DNA of 64,000 nucleotides from NCBI RefSeq assembly GCF_018143015.1, contig NC_054740.1:49772740-49836739 (forward strand), given 5' to 3'. The DNA is from Lytechinus variegatus. Its lineage: Eukaryota; Echinodermata; Echinoidea; Temnopleuroida; Toxopneustidae. Below are positions 11,182 through 22,079 of this stretch, in pieces. A model generated the notes under the pieces. That model was not told where the DNA came from and made no database searches. It saw only the letters and a list, made by a program, of their open reading frames with translations. Position numbers and translations under genes: made by a program. Numbering within the stretch: position 1 is the stretch's first letter; each line of letters begins with the position of its first letter.

Positions 11182-11346
11182 CATAGCGCTGTGTATGCAC
11201 TAACATCAACATGCGTGTACTATGAATGGCCTCCCACCTATACGCGAATGCGCTGTTTTCGTCTTTCGCTGTGTGTATGCACTAACATCAACGTGCATGT
11301 ACTATTGATGGCCTTCCGCCTTCCCTACGAATGCGCTGTTTTCGTG
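11182..11346. repeat. Two-copy tandem duplication, 82 bp period
   Basis: The block GTGTATGCACTAACATCAAC recurs at 11191 and 11273, and both copies continue to GAATGCGCTGTTTTCGT. The copies differ by several substitutions, so the duplication is not recent. Confidence 0.75.
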
Positions 11347-11504
11347 TAGCTCGCAAGGGTAAATTTTGGTGGTTTTTCCGACGCAAGAATACTAGCTAAC
11401 TTCAGTGTGAAGTATATATGCTTTTCTAGCTATGGACAATTATGCCTGAGCTGAGAACTGAAGTTTACCGCTTTTCTGAAGCGCGCATTTCCGCATTTCC
11501 GCGC

Positions 11505-11609
11505 ATTGGCTGGAGGGACTATAGTAATTATTCCTTTCATGACAGTATCCCAAATAAACTGTGGGATACTGTCATGAAAGGAATAATTACTATAGTCCCT
11601 CCAGCCAAT
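11505..11609. repeat. Perfect 48 bp-arm palindrome
   Basis: The left arm (11505-11552) starts ATTGGCTGGAGGGACTATAG and is the exact complement of the right arm (11562-11609). The loop is 9 bases (AATAAACTG). No obvious flanking duplication is seen. Perfect arms imply a recent origin or gene conversion between the arms. Confidence 0.9.
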
Positions 11610-13196
11610 TGTAAAGTGGTGGAACTCAACTCCAAAATGTACTGAAAATATTGAGCTCTCTCGATCGCTAACGCTCTTATTGGTCATCAATATCCACTTG
11701 AGGATCAGGACCAGGAACTTCACAGATTCAGATTCAGGCCATACCACTTTAAATTACTCAACTAATAGTTTTGATACCATTTTTGAATTCCTCTTTGAAA
11801 TTTGAATTTCCTATTGAATGGTACTAGTTTCATAAAAATTGGTCGACAGGTTCAGGCGCAATGTGCCGTTGAATGTTGAAGGTCACACCCATTTTTACCA
11901 AAACAAAACAAAAAGGGCAGGCAATAGTGCAAAAACCAATGGACCGTTTACATTATTTTTGGGGGGTTCTTGGGATTAAGTAAATGTCAATTTTATGTAT
12001 GCCAAATTTGAGCAAATTCTGAGACGGTAAGGAAAACCCATTGGGTGAATCCAGATGGAATGACCCAAATGTATCTTGAGTAGATATGAAGTTACCTACC
12101 ACTCATTGCTTTTCCAATTTCAATGTAGATTGCTCCAGAAAATTTATCAAAATATTTTTGCTGGAAATTGGAATCCCTCAAGTGTATTGCATAGACTTAG
12201 ATCTAATTTACATAAACATGAGTTCCAACAACCACAATTCAAAAAGGTTTTGATTTTACTTTACTTCTGCTTTTTTTTCCAATTCCAGTATTCCAGTTAT
12301 TGTTTAGCTTGAGGCTGAGAATGGGTCACTCTGTAGAAATGACCAAGGACCAAGTCCAAGGTCTACTCAAGCGTAGGTCTTGGCATTTTAAAGTTTTTTA
12401 CTTTTATGCTTAAAAGTAACTTGATTTGTTTCAATTGGATAACTATGCAAATTTAATGTGAAAATATCCCTGGGTCAATTACCCTTTAGAACATTTATGT
12501 TTTGTCACTTATTCTAAATTATCTATCTTCTGTCCTAGGGGTAATTACCCTTGGTGTAATTGTCTGAGCAATGCAGACGGTAATTGTTCCCTTAGAGTAG
12601 TCATCCTCTAACCATGAGTTAGCTATTAGAAATCGTCTGAAAGTTCTATCAATGAACTCAACACTTCCTTGTCTAATAATCTTTTCCAGGGTTGTATTGA
12701 TCTACAAATATGAATATTGAAAACCATCCATCTTCTTATGCCATACAATATATGACCCTCGTTGTTGACAATTGTTGCAATTTTGCTCTGTGGAGTGATG
12801 CGATCATTTCGTCATTCGAATTTTGATATAGCGATCTCTGTACCGCAATCCATTCGTAAATCAATGCTCTGTTTTCGATGATTTGAAGTCAACAATCTAT
12901 TTATTTGTTTTATATAAATAGATTCAACAAATAATTGTGTATTTCAAGAGATTTATTGCTCCAAACATCAGAATCTAAACACAATTGTGAAAACTGGACA
13001 AATTATTGTGACCCCATCATACATTGAGCTATCCGTAGCTAGACTAGTTCTGTTACGTAGCACCCAAGGCATACAATTCCCTAACTTAAGCCCCCTGAAG
13101 ATTATTGCTCTTGCACTTTTCTCTGCAAGGAACATACAAATTGTGGAAAATGCTGATGACAGAGCTAAAGAAAATCTAATCTTTTTCCTTGTTCAC

Positions 13197-13277
13197 CCAT
13201 TTTTGTTGGATCCAGTCTGGGTCCTGGCCACAACTAATGTAGTGCTTCCCTACCTCCTCTGGCTTTCTTCTTTTCAT
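13197..13277 (-). CDS. Candidate first coding exon of the SET-domain gene
   Basis: An acceptor-like CTCATTTTTGCAG is followed directly by ATG and 27 open codons, ending at a possible donor (TGG|GTGAAC). The peptide includes KPEEVGKHYISCGQDPDWIQ. A segment of this sort (a Y-x-x-x-G-x-D-P-x-x-L stretch) often precedes the K-G-R-G-V-F start of KMT5A-like SET domains in fishes and marine invertebrates; I rely on memory for that. It is on the same strand, upstream of the SET exons. Without the linking exons the assignment stays weak. Confidence 0.35.
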
Positions 13278-14444
13278 CTGCAAAAATGAGAAGTAAATCT
13301 ATTGATATTACTTAATAGCATTAAGATTATTGATCTACATTAAGTTATTTGACTACCGGTATAGATCTAACATCTAGACTAGATCTAGGGGCCTAACAGT
13401 TTAAAAGTAGATCACACTGATAAACAACTGGTTAGATCTTTTATTCCTCTTTGTCCTATTAGTATTACGTTAGACTTCTATTATTCTAAAAATTGTTGTT
13501 TAGAAAATTTACTATTTAGTTTAGGTTTATCAGTGTGGTCTATTGTAATTCACTCGGATTAATACTAGTAAATCTAGACTCTAGTAACTTTTTGTCCAGT
13601 TATTGGGTGTCCGGACGGGTTGGGTGTCCGGACACTCCATTTTAACAGCCATTTGAAAAGGTTTACAATCAAATTATTCATTGTTTTTTAGCACAAAATG
13701 GGAAACAATATTGTGGAGATCAAATATTGATGATGAAAAGCACAATTCAACGTAGGCCTAGATCTATATATTTTGGCTTAATCCAAAGACAAAAAACAGG
13801 GCTTCAATTTTGTTAAGACAAGTGTCCAGACACCCAGCCCCCCATCCTAGGACTAGTCTAGGCCCCTAGACAAAGTCTAGATCTAGGCCTATAGTTAGCC
13901 TATCTAACTTAGACCTAGAATCTATATTATAAAACTAACTAGTTTATAGCTTGGAGGGCCTGCCGCTTGGAGGAATTTTTTGCACCAATAACGGCCGCGG
14001 AGCTACATTTCATTTTCAGATTTAACAGTTAGTCCTATTTGTTAGGACTAGATCTAATGAAGAGGAGTCTCGGCAGCTTCTTCTTCTTCTTCGGTTGGTT
14101 TCCTCCAGTCTGGAGAACTGCAAATGGTGCAGAGGAGTTGTTCTACATGATGACAGGATCAGATGGGGGTAGGCCTAGTACACAGAACAGGGTTTACGTT
14201 TAGACAGTGACATTCGTACGTTTAACATGTAGATCTAGATCTAAGTCAAATACAAAACTGAGAGAGGAGTTGTGAAAAGAGGACTGAGGAGTTGTGAAAA
14301 GCATGCACTCAACACGGCAATGAAGGCTTAGGCTAGCCAAAGAAAATTTCAATGTGTGCTCAACTTTTAAAAGAAAAGAGGAAAAATAAGGCAGACAAAA
14401 TCAGAAATACAAATCGTATGGTAAGAGTGCCCAAGTCTGCGCAG

Positions 14445-14697
14445 TGCCCATGTCTGCGCACTCACGTAAATGCGCAATTTTCATAGAACAAAACATCAAA
14501 CTGATACCAATTTTCAATCTTGACCGCAGCAATCCATTTTGATACCAAAAACTACAAAAATATTTGATTAAAAATGAGTATCAGCAAGTTTCAATTTGCT
14601 ACCCTGAAAATTTCAATAATTGTCAAAAAAGAAATGTCCGAAACTTCACTGCATTTGATTTGCGTGCAAAATGAGCTAGTGCGCAGACATGGGCACC
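14445..14697. repeat. Possible small inverted-repeat element
   Basis: TGCCCATGTCTGCGCAC near the left end is the exact complement of GTGCGCAGACATGGGCA at 14679-14695. No coding sequence or clear target duplication is visible. Confidence 0.4.
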
Positions 14698-15099
14698 AAT
14701 CATTTTTGCTACACAAAGTGACAAGCCCGTCTGAAAATCGTAGAAAAACATTGTTCTAGTAAATAATTTCTTGAATTTTTTTGTTTCCTTGATCATTAGA
14801 ATATAGAGAATGGAATGACATTGATGACTCTCAAAATAATATTTAACTTTGTAATAAAATCGAGATCAAATTTTAGGTTTAGACTTAGGCACTCCCTTCA
14901 TATTACAAATCATGACTGATAACGTGAGTCCAGATCGACGATAGTTTTGTGTTAGCCTAGGCCTACCGGTATGCACAGTGGTCACTGACTTACAGTTAAG
15001 TTGCTAGAAATATATCCAAAACTTAAAGTTCTTCTTCTTCTTAGTGAGTACAGTCCACCATCTGTCGTACTATTTACAGTTTCAGGAAACTTTCAGGAA

Positions 15100-15300
15100 A
15101 CTTTCCACTCACGGGCGGAAGGCGTCGTGTTCGGTCGGCTGCACTGGTTTTAGGCGCGACGCAGCTCCTCGACCTCATCACCTGCACCTGCCGTGCCGCG
15201 CCGGGGCAGCCGGGCCAGGCCGGCCGCCTAGTGCAGCGCCCATATGCTAGGCCGTGCTAGGCGCTGCCGAGGCCTGCGCGCGCGGTAATTTGTGCGTTTC
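15100..15300. promoter_or_regulatory. CpG-rich GC island
   Basis: About 200 bp is strongly GC-rich and CpG-dense (for example GGCGCGACGCAG, CCGTGCCGCGCCGGGGC, CTGCGCGCGCGG) in an otherwise AT-rich region. It could be a promoter or a first exon, but no downstream exon was identified, so the strand is unknown. Confidence 0.35.
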
Positions 15301-15848
15301 GCTGTTCTCGTGCACACTACATGTTCACATTGCAAACGCTTATCATTGTAACAGCGAAATCTTCGTAGAAGATATAAAAGTAAAATATATAGAGATTTTC
15401 GAAAAAGGAGGGGCACTATTAGGATTAAAAGCATTCATGTTTTGTACAGTTTATATATTGTGGTGTAGTTTTGGGATAACGTAGGTGGTGGATTGAGTTA
15501 CATTTTCATTGATAGATAATGTTGATATATACCCCATTTTACAAAGATTGTCAGCATATACATCAATTCGCCTTAACAACCAGTTTTCCTCCAAACGGTA
15601 TATACACACAGTTTTGTGCATGATTGTAATGTCAGAGTAGTGCTGCTGGGTAGATTTGGCCCAAAGTTCGTAGGAAGTAAAAAGGAATACTGCCCTCTGC
15701 TGGAATAGATTTTAAGCATTGTGTTGAACCCCCGTCATTGAGAATTTTAGCTTTAAAACGTAAGGGCGAATCCAAATATTCCCCTTTGGATCGAGTTCGC
15801 CCTTCCGTCGATTATTAACCCTAAAGCTTCTCCTTAAGTAGGATTTAG

Positions 15849-15852
<4 letters not shown>

Positions 15853-15885
<33 letters not shown>
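15853..15885. repeat. (TA)n microsatellite
   Basis: About 33 bases of alternating T and A are followed by CTGTATATATG. Confidence 0.95.
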
Positions 15886-15886
<1 letters not shown>

Positions 15887-16005
15887 TGTATATATGAAGG
15901 ATGTTAATTAGCAAATTACATTTTAATGATGGGACACAGAATAAAAAAAAAAGAAATGGATCGACATTTAAGGGAGTACTTCACTTTGAAAATTAAAAAA
16001 AAAAT

Positions 16006-16150
16006 GGATTTTCTCTTTTTAAGTCTTATTTCAAAGAGCTACAGTAGCTCTTTGAAATAAGACTTAAAAAGAGAAAATCCCTTTTTTTTAAATTATATAT
16101 CAAATTATGAAGGAAGAGTAACTCTTCCTCCATAATTTGATATATAGTTT
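16006..16150. repeat. Two adjacent long palindromes
   Basis: The first (16006-16080) has 37 bp perfect arms around a single base, starting GGATTTTCTCTTTTTAAGTC. The second (16090-16150) has about 30 bp arms with two mismatches, centred on GGAAGAGTAACTCTTCC. They lie just downstream of exon 3 of the PB1-like gene. Confidence 0.85.
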
Positions 16151-16181
16151 GCCCCATATGTGTGAAAATTACAACACTTAC

Positions 16182-16272
16182 ATATGGCCTCCTTGACGAT
16201 GTAGACCTCAGGCTAGGATAAGCTTCTATGATTGACTTGGCAACAGCAATCTTTTGCTCTTTTGTGGGATAG
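16182..16272 (-). CDS. PB1-like gene, exon 3
   Basis: A 91 bp exon is bounded by TGCATATACAG and CCATAT|GTAAGT. It is entered in phase 2 from exon 2, with the two bases TA completing TAC. It encodes YPTKEQKIAVAKSIIEAYPS followed by LRSTSSRRPY. This is the Y-P-T-x-x-(8-10)-x-P-x-L motif, a conserved hallmark of a large uncharacterised animal family in which an N-terminal PB1-like fold is followed by this helical domain. No later exon could be found, so the gene either continues beyond the visible signal or is truncated, possibly by the palindromes that follow. Confidence 0.7.
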
Positions 16273-17127
16273 CTGTATATGCACGAAATGGGAGGGAAAT
16301 CAGAAATATGTAAATGCACACGTCAACACCATTATTGGTTCAAATTGTAGAAGTATTCCCCTTACCAAGATTTTTGTGGAAATATGAACTACCGATGATG
16401 ACACTATGACAAGAACTCATGTGATGTCTTGCACAAAGTTACAAATCAGCACAAGTATAAAATTTTGTTGCTTAAATGCTGAGGAAGCAGTTTGCTCTAC
16501 AAAGTTTTGGTAAATTGTGGCTACTATGACATGGCTTTGTCCAACAATGTTTTCCACAACTATACATACAGGTGTGGAATCATATGAAGGTGTAAATTTT
16601 TTGTCATTGTGTACAATCCAATGCTGTTTCAACATTTTGGAAGTAGTTCACTCCACAAGAAACTTATGAAAACAAGTAGTTACTATGGAAATCCTTTGTC
16701 TGGTAAACACAAAGAATGTCTTGGATAACTATCACCATGACAAAGTACCAGATTTGATATTGTTTTCATTAAATATTATGGAAGTTCACTTCACAAGACT
16801 TAAGTAATACTGTGATTACCATCATGATAATGGATTGTTTGATAAACCTAAAAACATCTACAGTACATCTCAATGTCATCATTTACCCAAGTTCCATTTA
16901 AATTTGCAGTGTATACAATCCTGTTCCATTGATATTTCAATCAAATTCTGATTGCATGGTACTTTTCATTATAGTGAATGACACACATAACTATGAGTGT
17001 AGTATGGGAAGTTGTACCTATAAAAGGCATTTGGTTGGAGAATGATGGTGCATAATTGCACAAATTACATTGTGTTATAAACTTTTTTTTGTGAGTCTGT
17101 ATAAGTCCCAGTAAATTCATTACTTAC
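16273..17127. other. Intron 2 of the PB1-like gene
   Basis: About 855 bp of AT-rich DNA lies between exon 3 and exon 2. Loose repeated phrases such as ACTATGACATGG and TCACCATGACAAAG suggest an old degenerate tandem repeat. No exon is supported. Confidence 0.5.
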
Positions 17128-17273
17128 TAGGAATAAAGTTTAACCATCTCGGCAGCAACTATGGTAGTCAATAACTGACGGGTCTCTGATGTTATGGTCT
17201 TATTCTTTTGGTATTCTAATTCGATGACAGAACCCCGAGGATGGTTGCTCACAAGGCTCTTCACATCAAAACC
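17128..17273 (-). CDS. PB1-like gene, exon 2
   Basis: A 146 bp exon lies between CTTCAACTTAG and CCTA|GTAAGT. It is entered in phase 0 and exits in phase 2, both agreeing with its neighbours. The translation begins GFDVKSLVSNHPRGSVIELE, then KNKTITSETRQLLTTIVAAE. The second part is the helix that, in this family, precedes the Y-P-T segment. The fully consistent phases over three exons support a genuine gene model. No catalytic residues are recognised; such proteins are usually annotated as uncharacterised. Confidence 0.75.
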
Positions 17274-18245
17274 CTAAGTTGAAGGAGAACACAAGAAACA
17301 ATATTACAATGTTCCCCCCTCCCACATCTTGACTGGTATGACCACTACATAAATAACACAATTGTATTTGGTATGTACAGAAACTGAAATGAGGCGAGAG
17401 AATGATTCACTTCTACTTGACAGCTTCTTTTATGTATACATACAATTTTGAACTCAACTTACTTGCACAGAATTGTGACAGATCCCTGGTCCTCTAATTG
17501 AGAATATAATCCTATACAAGCTGGTCAAATGTAAATTAAACATACATTAGTAGAATTTTATTCTGTAAATTTACCACCTATGCCCACACAACAGGCCTAG
17601 TGAGTTCCAAGTCATGTTTTGGGCACAATAAATAAGCAGAAATTTCAGAGTAAGGTACTATTTGAAGACATGTGCAAAAAAAAAAAAATGATAAAAAATA
17701 ATAGTAAACAAAAATTCCGTACATTTTGAACAAAATTCCTAAATTTGCCTACTGTAGCTGAGGTGAGAGCACATGCGCAATTCAAATAAGGAGTTCTGAA
17801 CTCTCATATCTCAGAAACTGATATATTGCTTGAATTTAATTTAAGATTCCAATGATTTGGCTAAAACTTAAAATGAACTGTTGAAAATTGACACACTAGC
17901 ACTAGCCTTGCCTGGACAAGAAGTACAAATGTACATAATTCAGAATGCTCATAGGCTTCTTCAAAGCATGCAGACCCTATAAGTTTAAGATGAATCAAAA
18001 GTAGATTATTCTTAAATTAAAATAGTGCAACATGTGTATTTATGTACTTTTACTTTCACTTGTAAAAGAAATTGCAGTTCAGCTTTCAGCTGCAAATGAT
18101 TTTTTCCCTAAAAAAACTGTTCATCTATCTATCATCTATCGAATGCAGCCTATTGAATTTTGTTGAGAAATCAGGCTTTATTTCCTTATTCCAAAAAAAC
18201 ATTTGTGTAGAGAACCTGCATTATTAAACAATTATAATTAATTAC
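17274..18245. other. Intron 1 of the PB1-like gene
   Basis: About 970 bp of AT-rich DNA with an A-run near 17677. No exon or mobile element is recognised. Confidence 0.5.
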
Positions 18246-18662
18246 CTTAAGTGATGATGACTTTGTTGCAGTTGGTGCTCTGGCATCTTTATCAGATAAA
18301 GAAGATGAGGAAGAACACTCGAGATTAAGGACTGGCTCATCTCCAGGCGATGATGGTGTTCCATTCACAGTTGGTGATCTCTTTGGAGTCAGAGATGATG
18401 ACTCTGTAGGATTAGTAATATTAGTCTCTAGAGAAATGCTACCACCCTTTTCCAGCAACTTGATATCATCGCTGTCAGTTTCATCAATGTCGACGTAAGT
18501 TTGAAACTCATCTAGTTTTAACTTCATGTTGTAGTCATTGTTGCTGACAGAAAATTTAGCCTCGATCTTCCCTTTCAAATCACGCAGAAGTTCTTCAGGT
18601 TCTGAGGATACAGTAATTAATTTGGTTCTGTGACCAAACTTAACACAAAAGTGTGCTGCCAT
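18246..18662 (-). CDS. PB1-like gene, first coding exon
   Basis: After an acceptor (TTCTCCTTTACAG, exon start 18669) the first ATG is at 18662 and 139 codons run to a donor AAG|GTAATT. Residues about 1-75 (MAAHFCVKFGHRTKLITVSS, then DLKGKIEAKF and ending LLEKGGSISLE) have the beta-grasp pattern of PB1/ubiquitin-like N-terminal domains: basic early strand, helix, acidic strand. Residues 80-135 are Ser/Pro-rich and likely disordered. Start chosen because the intron acceptor lies seven bases upstream, so the longer frame to 18707 is probably intronic. The gene lies immediately downstream of a transposase-like gene on the same strand, which may be meaningful. Confidence 0.7.
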
Positions 18663-18936
18663 TTCTAATCTGTAAAGGAGAACAAAACACAGAAAAGCAA
18701 ATCTCAATAATTTCCCAAATAAGATATTAGAGGTTGATATCTCTTCAACAACCCTTTACCTCTACCCCTCCCCCAAAAATTAAATCCATTAAAATCAAGT
18801 ATAAAATATATATATATCAATGTATAAAAATCAATCTTGTTTAATCAAGCCCCTAAACAGGTTTGATGCGGATGCTGGAAATTTATGGGAAAATATACTT
18901 CCTAAGCACATTTGGCCTAAACTTTCAAAAGCACCC

Positions 18937-19056
18937 CTTTTTGATGAAAATCAGCGTTTTTGGACTCCTAGACCGCAACCATCGCTGAAAAAAAGACCCC
19001 TTTTTACGCGTTTTCTTGGACGCGCCTGTGTACGTAGTATATCCGAGTGACCCCCC
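18937..19056. repeat. Flanking direct repeat, copy A
   Basis: This holds AAATCAGCGTTTTTGGACTC, then GAAAAAAAGACCCCTTTTTA and TTGGACGCGCCTGTGTAC, ending in a C-run. The same blocks in the same order and orientation recur at 21365-21494, on the other side of the transposase gene. The sequence between the blocks is diverged. Confidence 0.8.
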
Positions 19057-21405
19057 CACCCCCCAAGAACAAATGGAATAATAGGTCTAGATAGTAAACC
19101 TGAAATGACAATGGCATTTCTCAAGACCACATATGAGCACCCTTCATCATCTTGTGCATATGGGCTGTAGGCTTGTAGAGGATGAAAGTCCTTCAATTCT
19201 TTAGGCTGAAGAAGGAAATACTCTTCAGGGAATAGTGCCAAAAGTTCATAGCTGTAGAAATGATCATCAAATCCAACTGTGGTCCATAGTGTGCCAAAGA
19301 GGTAAATGCTGTTACCAATGCAGTAAATGGACTTAACAAGTCCAAATGTTGGCATAGAATTCTCACCAACAATGACGGTCATTCCCGGTCGGTACTCCGT
19401 ACCATCAACAGACACAGTCCTTGTCACAAGTATTTCATCATTTTCACTCAAGCTTGGAAATTTCTGACAAAGCACATCCTGTCCTTCAGTTTCCTGCAAA
19501 CATTTGCTTTCAACCTGGTGCACAACAGGCTTCTGTACAACTCCTCCTGTGTACCAGCTGTGGCACTGCCGGATTTGATTCCTGTCGGCTATTGTTTTTG
19601 CTATGTCCTTAAAGCTGCAAACGACATTTGCCAGGCACTTTCCAATATTATGCTTTCCCTCGTACCGCATACACCAGCAATTAATGAGAGGACCGATCTG
19701 CTCCATAATGTATGGATAATGTACAATGAAATGCTCCTTCGGGGTGAGTCTCAGTGTCGGAAATAGTTTTGTAAACAAACTATGGTGATCTTCAATGTAG
19801 ATTCTGAGATGTGCGATCATTGTTTCAGTTATTTCCCTTGCAAACGCAACATCCATGATCCTTCGCAGCAAGAGAAAGAGCTCCCAGTGTTCATTACCTC
19901 TAGGGACTTTATCACCTATTAAAATAGGCAGAATGCGGAGCAGGCACCACATTTGGGATGCACTGTTTTTGAAAGTGCTGTCTTGAGTCAGTAGAGTGTT
20001 TGGCTGGATGGTAGAGGGCTTGTTCTTTACATCAGCAAATCCATAAGAAAAGCTTGATAATCTGTCATTCAGACAGTCAACTGAGATGAGTTTTTCTTCA
20101 CAGATTAGGTGATGAAGGACCAACTTGCACTCCCTTTTACCGATTCCCTCCAGGATATCGTGCATTATGTCTGGGGAGAAACTCCGAGTGATATGGAAAT
20201 ACCTTGACTGATTTAATGTACATGCTCTTTTCACTCCATGCTCTGACACTGACTGAGGATTTATCAATGCAGACTGCACATGCATTTCATAGTTTGTTAC
20301 ATCTCTCTTCTCACATTTCTCATCAACAAACAGAGTTTGCATTCCATCTTTAGATGTCAGACAAGTACGGCATGGAAAGTTAGCGGAAAAAGCTCTCAAC
20401 AAACCCTCCCAGAGCATTTCCACCCAAGTTGTCTGCCGGAATTTGGATGAGTGTCCCTCTATTTTGCACAACTGTCCCATCAGGAAGCCTTATATCCATA
20501 CCGTGGTCAGATTCTAATTCAGCCAATTCATGCAAGAACGGTTGTAAGATGAGTTCGAAGCCATACTTTGCTAGATCCAAACTGTGGAACAAACTCAAGA
20601 GATGGATGTTTGGGAGAGTAGAATTTAACTTTGGATGGATATTCTGCAGAGTGAAATATAAGGCTCCAAGTTTGTGAATCCCCTGTTTAGCTCCAATCGG
20701 ATTTGTGACTTCGTATTCATCAAAGAATAATGCGATTTGCAAAGCATCAGGACAAACTGTGAAGAGAGGATGTTCTCTGAACTGAGCACCATCACAGTAC
20801 CGTCTCTTGACACCATCTGTAGAAGGAGAGGTTGCATTCACTTCGGCAAGTATTACAGGATTGCTCAGGACTGTACCAAGAGTCTTTTTCACTGAAACAT
20901 ACTGAAATGTATCTTGAACTAGCACCGGTTTGCTGAGTCCAGTATCCTTATCAGTTACCACATCGAATCGGTTTCCAAGCAAAATAGGCGTTGGTTTATT
21001 TAGTCCTAGTTCATTAACAAAATACTGTTCTTGAAGGTAACGTGATTCTAAATTGGCGAATGTTTTTTTTGCTTCATCAAAAGTGGCAAACAATTCACGG
21101 TAGGCAGACGAATTTGTATCTACGCATTCATTTTCCAGAAATTGTTTTGTTTAGAATTCTAAATTTGATACAATGCTGTCAACTAAGTTTGATGACTGCT
21201 GTATCATTCTTTCAATGGTAGAATATGTCAAATTGGGCTGCGACAGCAAGGCTGTTATAACAAGTGCTGCCCTTTTCTTAAGAGACTCCATCACATATTT
21301 CTCCATTTTCGGCAGCTCTATTCTCTTCTTTATGTATGTTGGGATCAATTTCACCGAACGCTTCTTCAAAATCAGCGTTTTCGGACCCCTTAACGCGTGA
21401 CGCAA
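18951..21405 (-). pseudogene. Transposase-like gene, copy 1 (PDIMHD...EG / MRYEGKH family)
   Basis: The protein belongs to a family common in cnidarian, fish and echinoderm genomes, defined by FSPDIMHDILEG, SASQMWCLLRILP, LTPKEHFIVHYP and WCMRYEGKH. I consider it an EnSpm/CACTA-like (Tnp2-related) transposase, with moderate confidence. The N-terminal zinc-finger part present in copy 2 is missing here. Two lesions are visible. An in-frame TAA lies at 21151-21153, with the same frame resuming straight after it. A one-base shift falls in a T-run near 20390, between the QIPADNLGGNALGG part and the ANFPCRTCL part. The real C-terminus is near 19090; the remaining residues read into the flanking repeat. 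Confidence 0.65.
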
Positions 21406-21494
21406 GTTACGCGTCCTGGATGAAAAAAAGACCCCTTTTTACGTGTGTTTTTGGACGCGCATGTGTACACCAATATACCTGAGTGGTCCCCCCG
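21365..21494. repeat. Flanking direct repeat, copy B
   Basis: The same blocks as copy A appear in the same direction: AAATCAGCGTTTTCGGACCC, GAAAAAAAGACCCCTTTTTA and TTGGACGCGCATGTGTAC, then a C-run. Part of it is read as coding in the 5' end of transposase copy 1. Confidence 0.8.
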
Positions 21495-22079
21495 GGATCC
21501 AGCATCAGAGATGTTAAGTGATAGCCCTCACAAAATCCTAAAAACCCAGGCTGGGGGTCCAGGGTCCAAGCTGGTACATTTACTTGTTCTTTAGACATCT
21601 AAAAATACATCTAAAATCATTATTCTTAATACATTACAGCTACATGTAGATGTAAAATCAAAACACACAATAGACCTACAGGTGGCATGAAAATTTAAAC
21701 ATGCACACCCCCCAAAAAAAAAATCAGTGAGGGCCCAAGGGTCTTTTAATTAACAGTCCATCCCCTCCTCCCTCTTGGGATAAGCTTGTTGACATGAACT
21801 CTTCTCAATACATGTATTGTTAAGCAATTCCACAATGGAAGTTCACATCAACTAGATCAAGATTTGCCTACATATGTACCAGCAACCAGATTTTTGGTGA
21901 AAGAAAATTACTTGAAATCTTCATTCCATAGCATTCTAGAAATTCCCTATCATATGAAGTTAACCAAATTTCAATTAAAACACCCCAAGATAAAGTTAAA
22001 ACAATAGAAAATCAACCACAAACTGCATATGTTCATTAATATCAATTCATGATGTGCACGCAGTGTACCCACCACACTA
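21495..22079. other. Non-coding DNA
   Basis: AT-rich DNA without a recognised exon. A C/A-run occurs near 21708-21722. Confidence 0.4.

Larger units (their letters stand above)
10909..13196. other. Non-coding DNA with a tandem duplication and a perfect hairpin
   Basis: It includes an 82 bp tandem duplication (11182-11346) and a 105 bp palindrome (11505-11609). The missing N-terminal SET exons should lie here if the gene is intact, but I could not find a segment with a K-G-R-G-V-F type motif. Confidence 0.4.
13278..16005. other. Non-coding DNA rich in CTAG/AGATCT words, with a GC-rich island
   Basis: From about 13.3 to 14.3 kb the sequence is dense in TAGATCTA, CCTAGACTAG and AGGCCTA words. 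At 14445-14697 two inverted blocks (TGCCCATGTCTGCGCAC and its complement) may mark a small decayed element. A GC-rich island follows at 15100-15300, and a TA microsatellite at 15853-15885. No exon could be supported. Confidence 0.45.

Noticed and set aside
11430-11747. 105-residue minus-strand frame
   Set aside because: It crosses the perfect palindrome and repeats its own peptide; no other coding evidence.
12550-12700. Minus-strand open stretch of about 45 codons
   Set aside because: No good splice borders and no motif that fits the SET gene; not supported.
18663-18707. Upstream extension of the PB1-like gene to 18707
   Set aside because: A strong intron acceptor ends at 18670, so the added residues are probably intronic.
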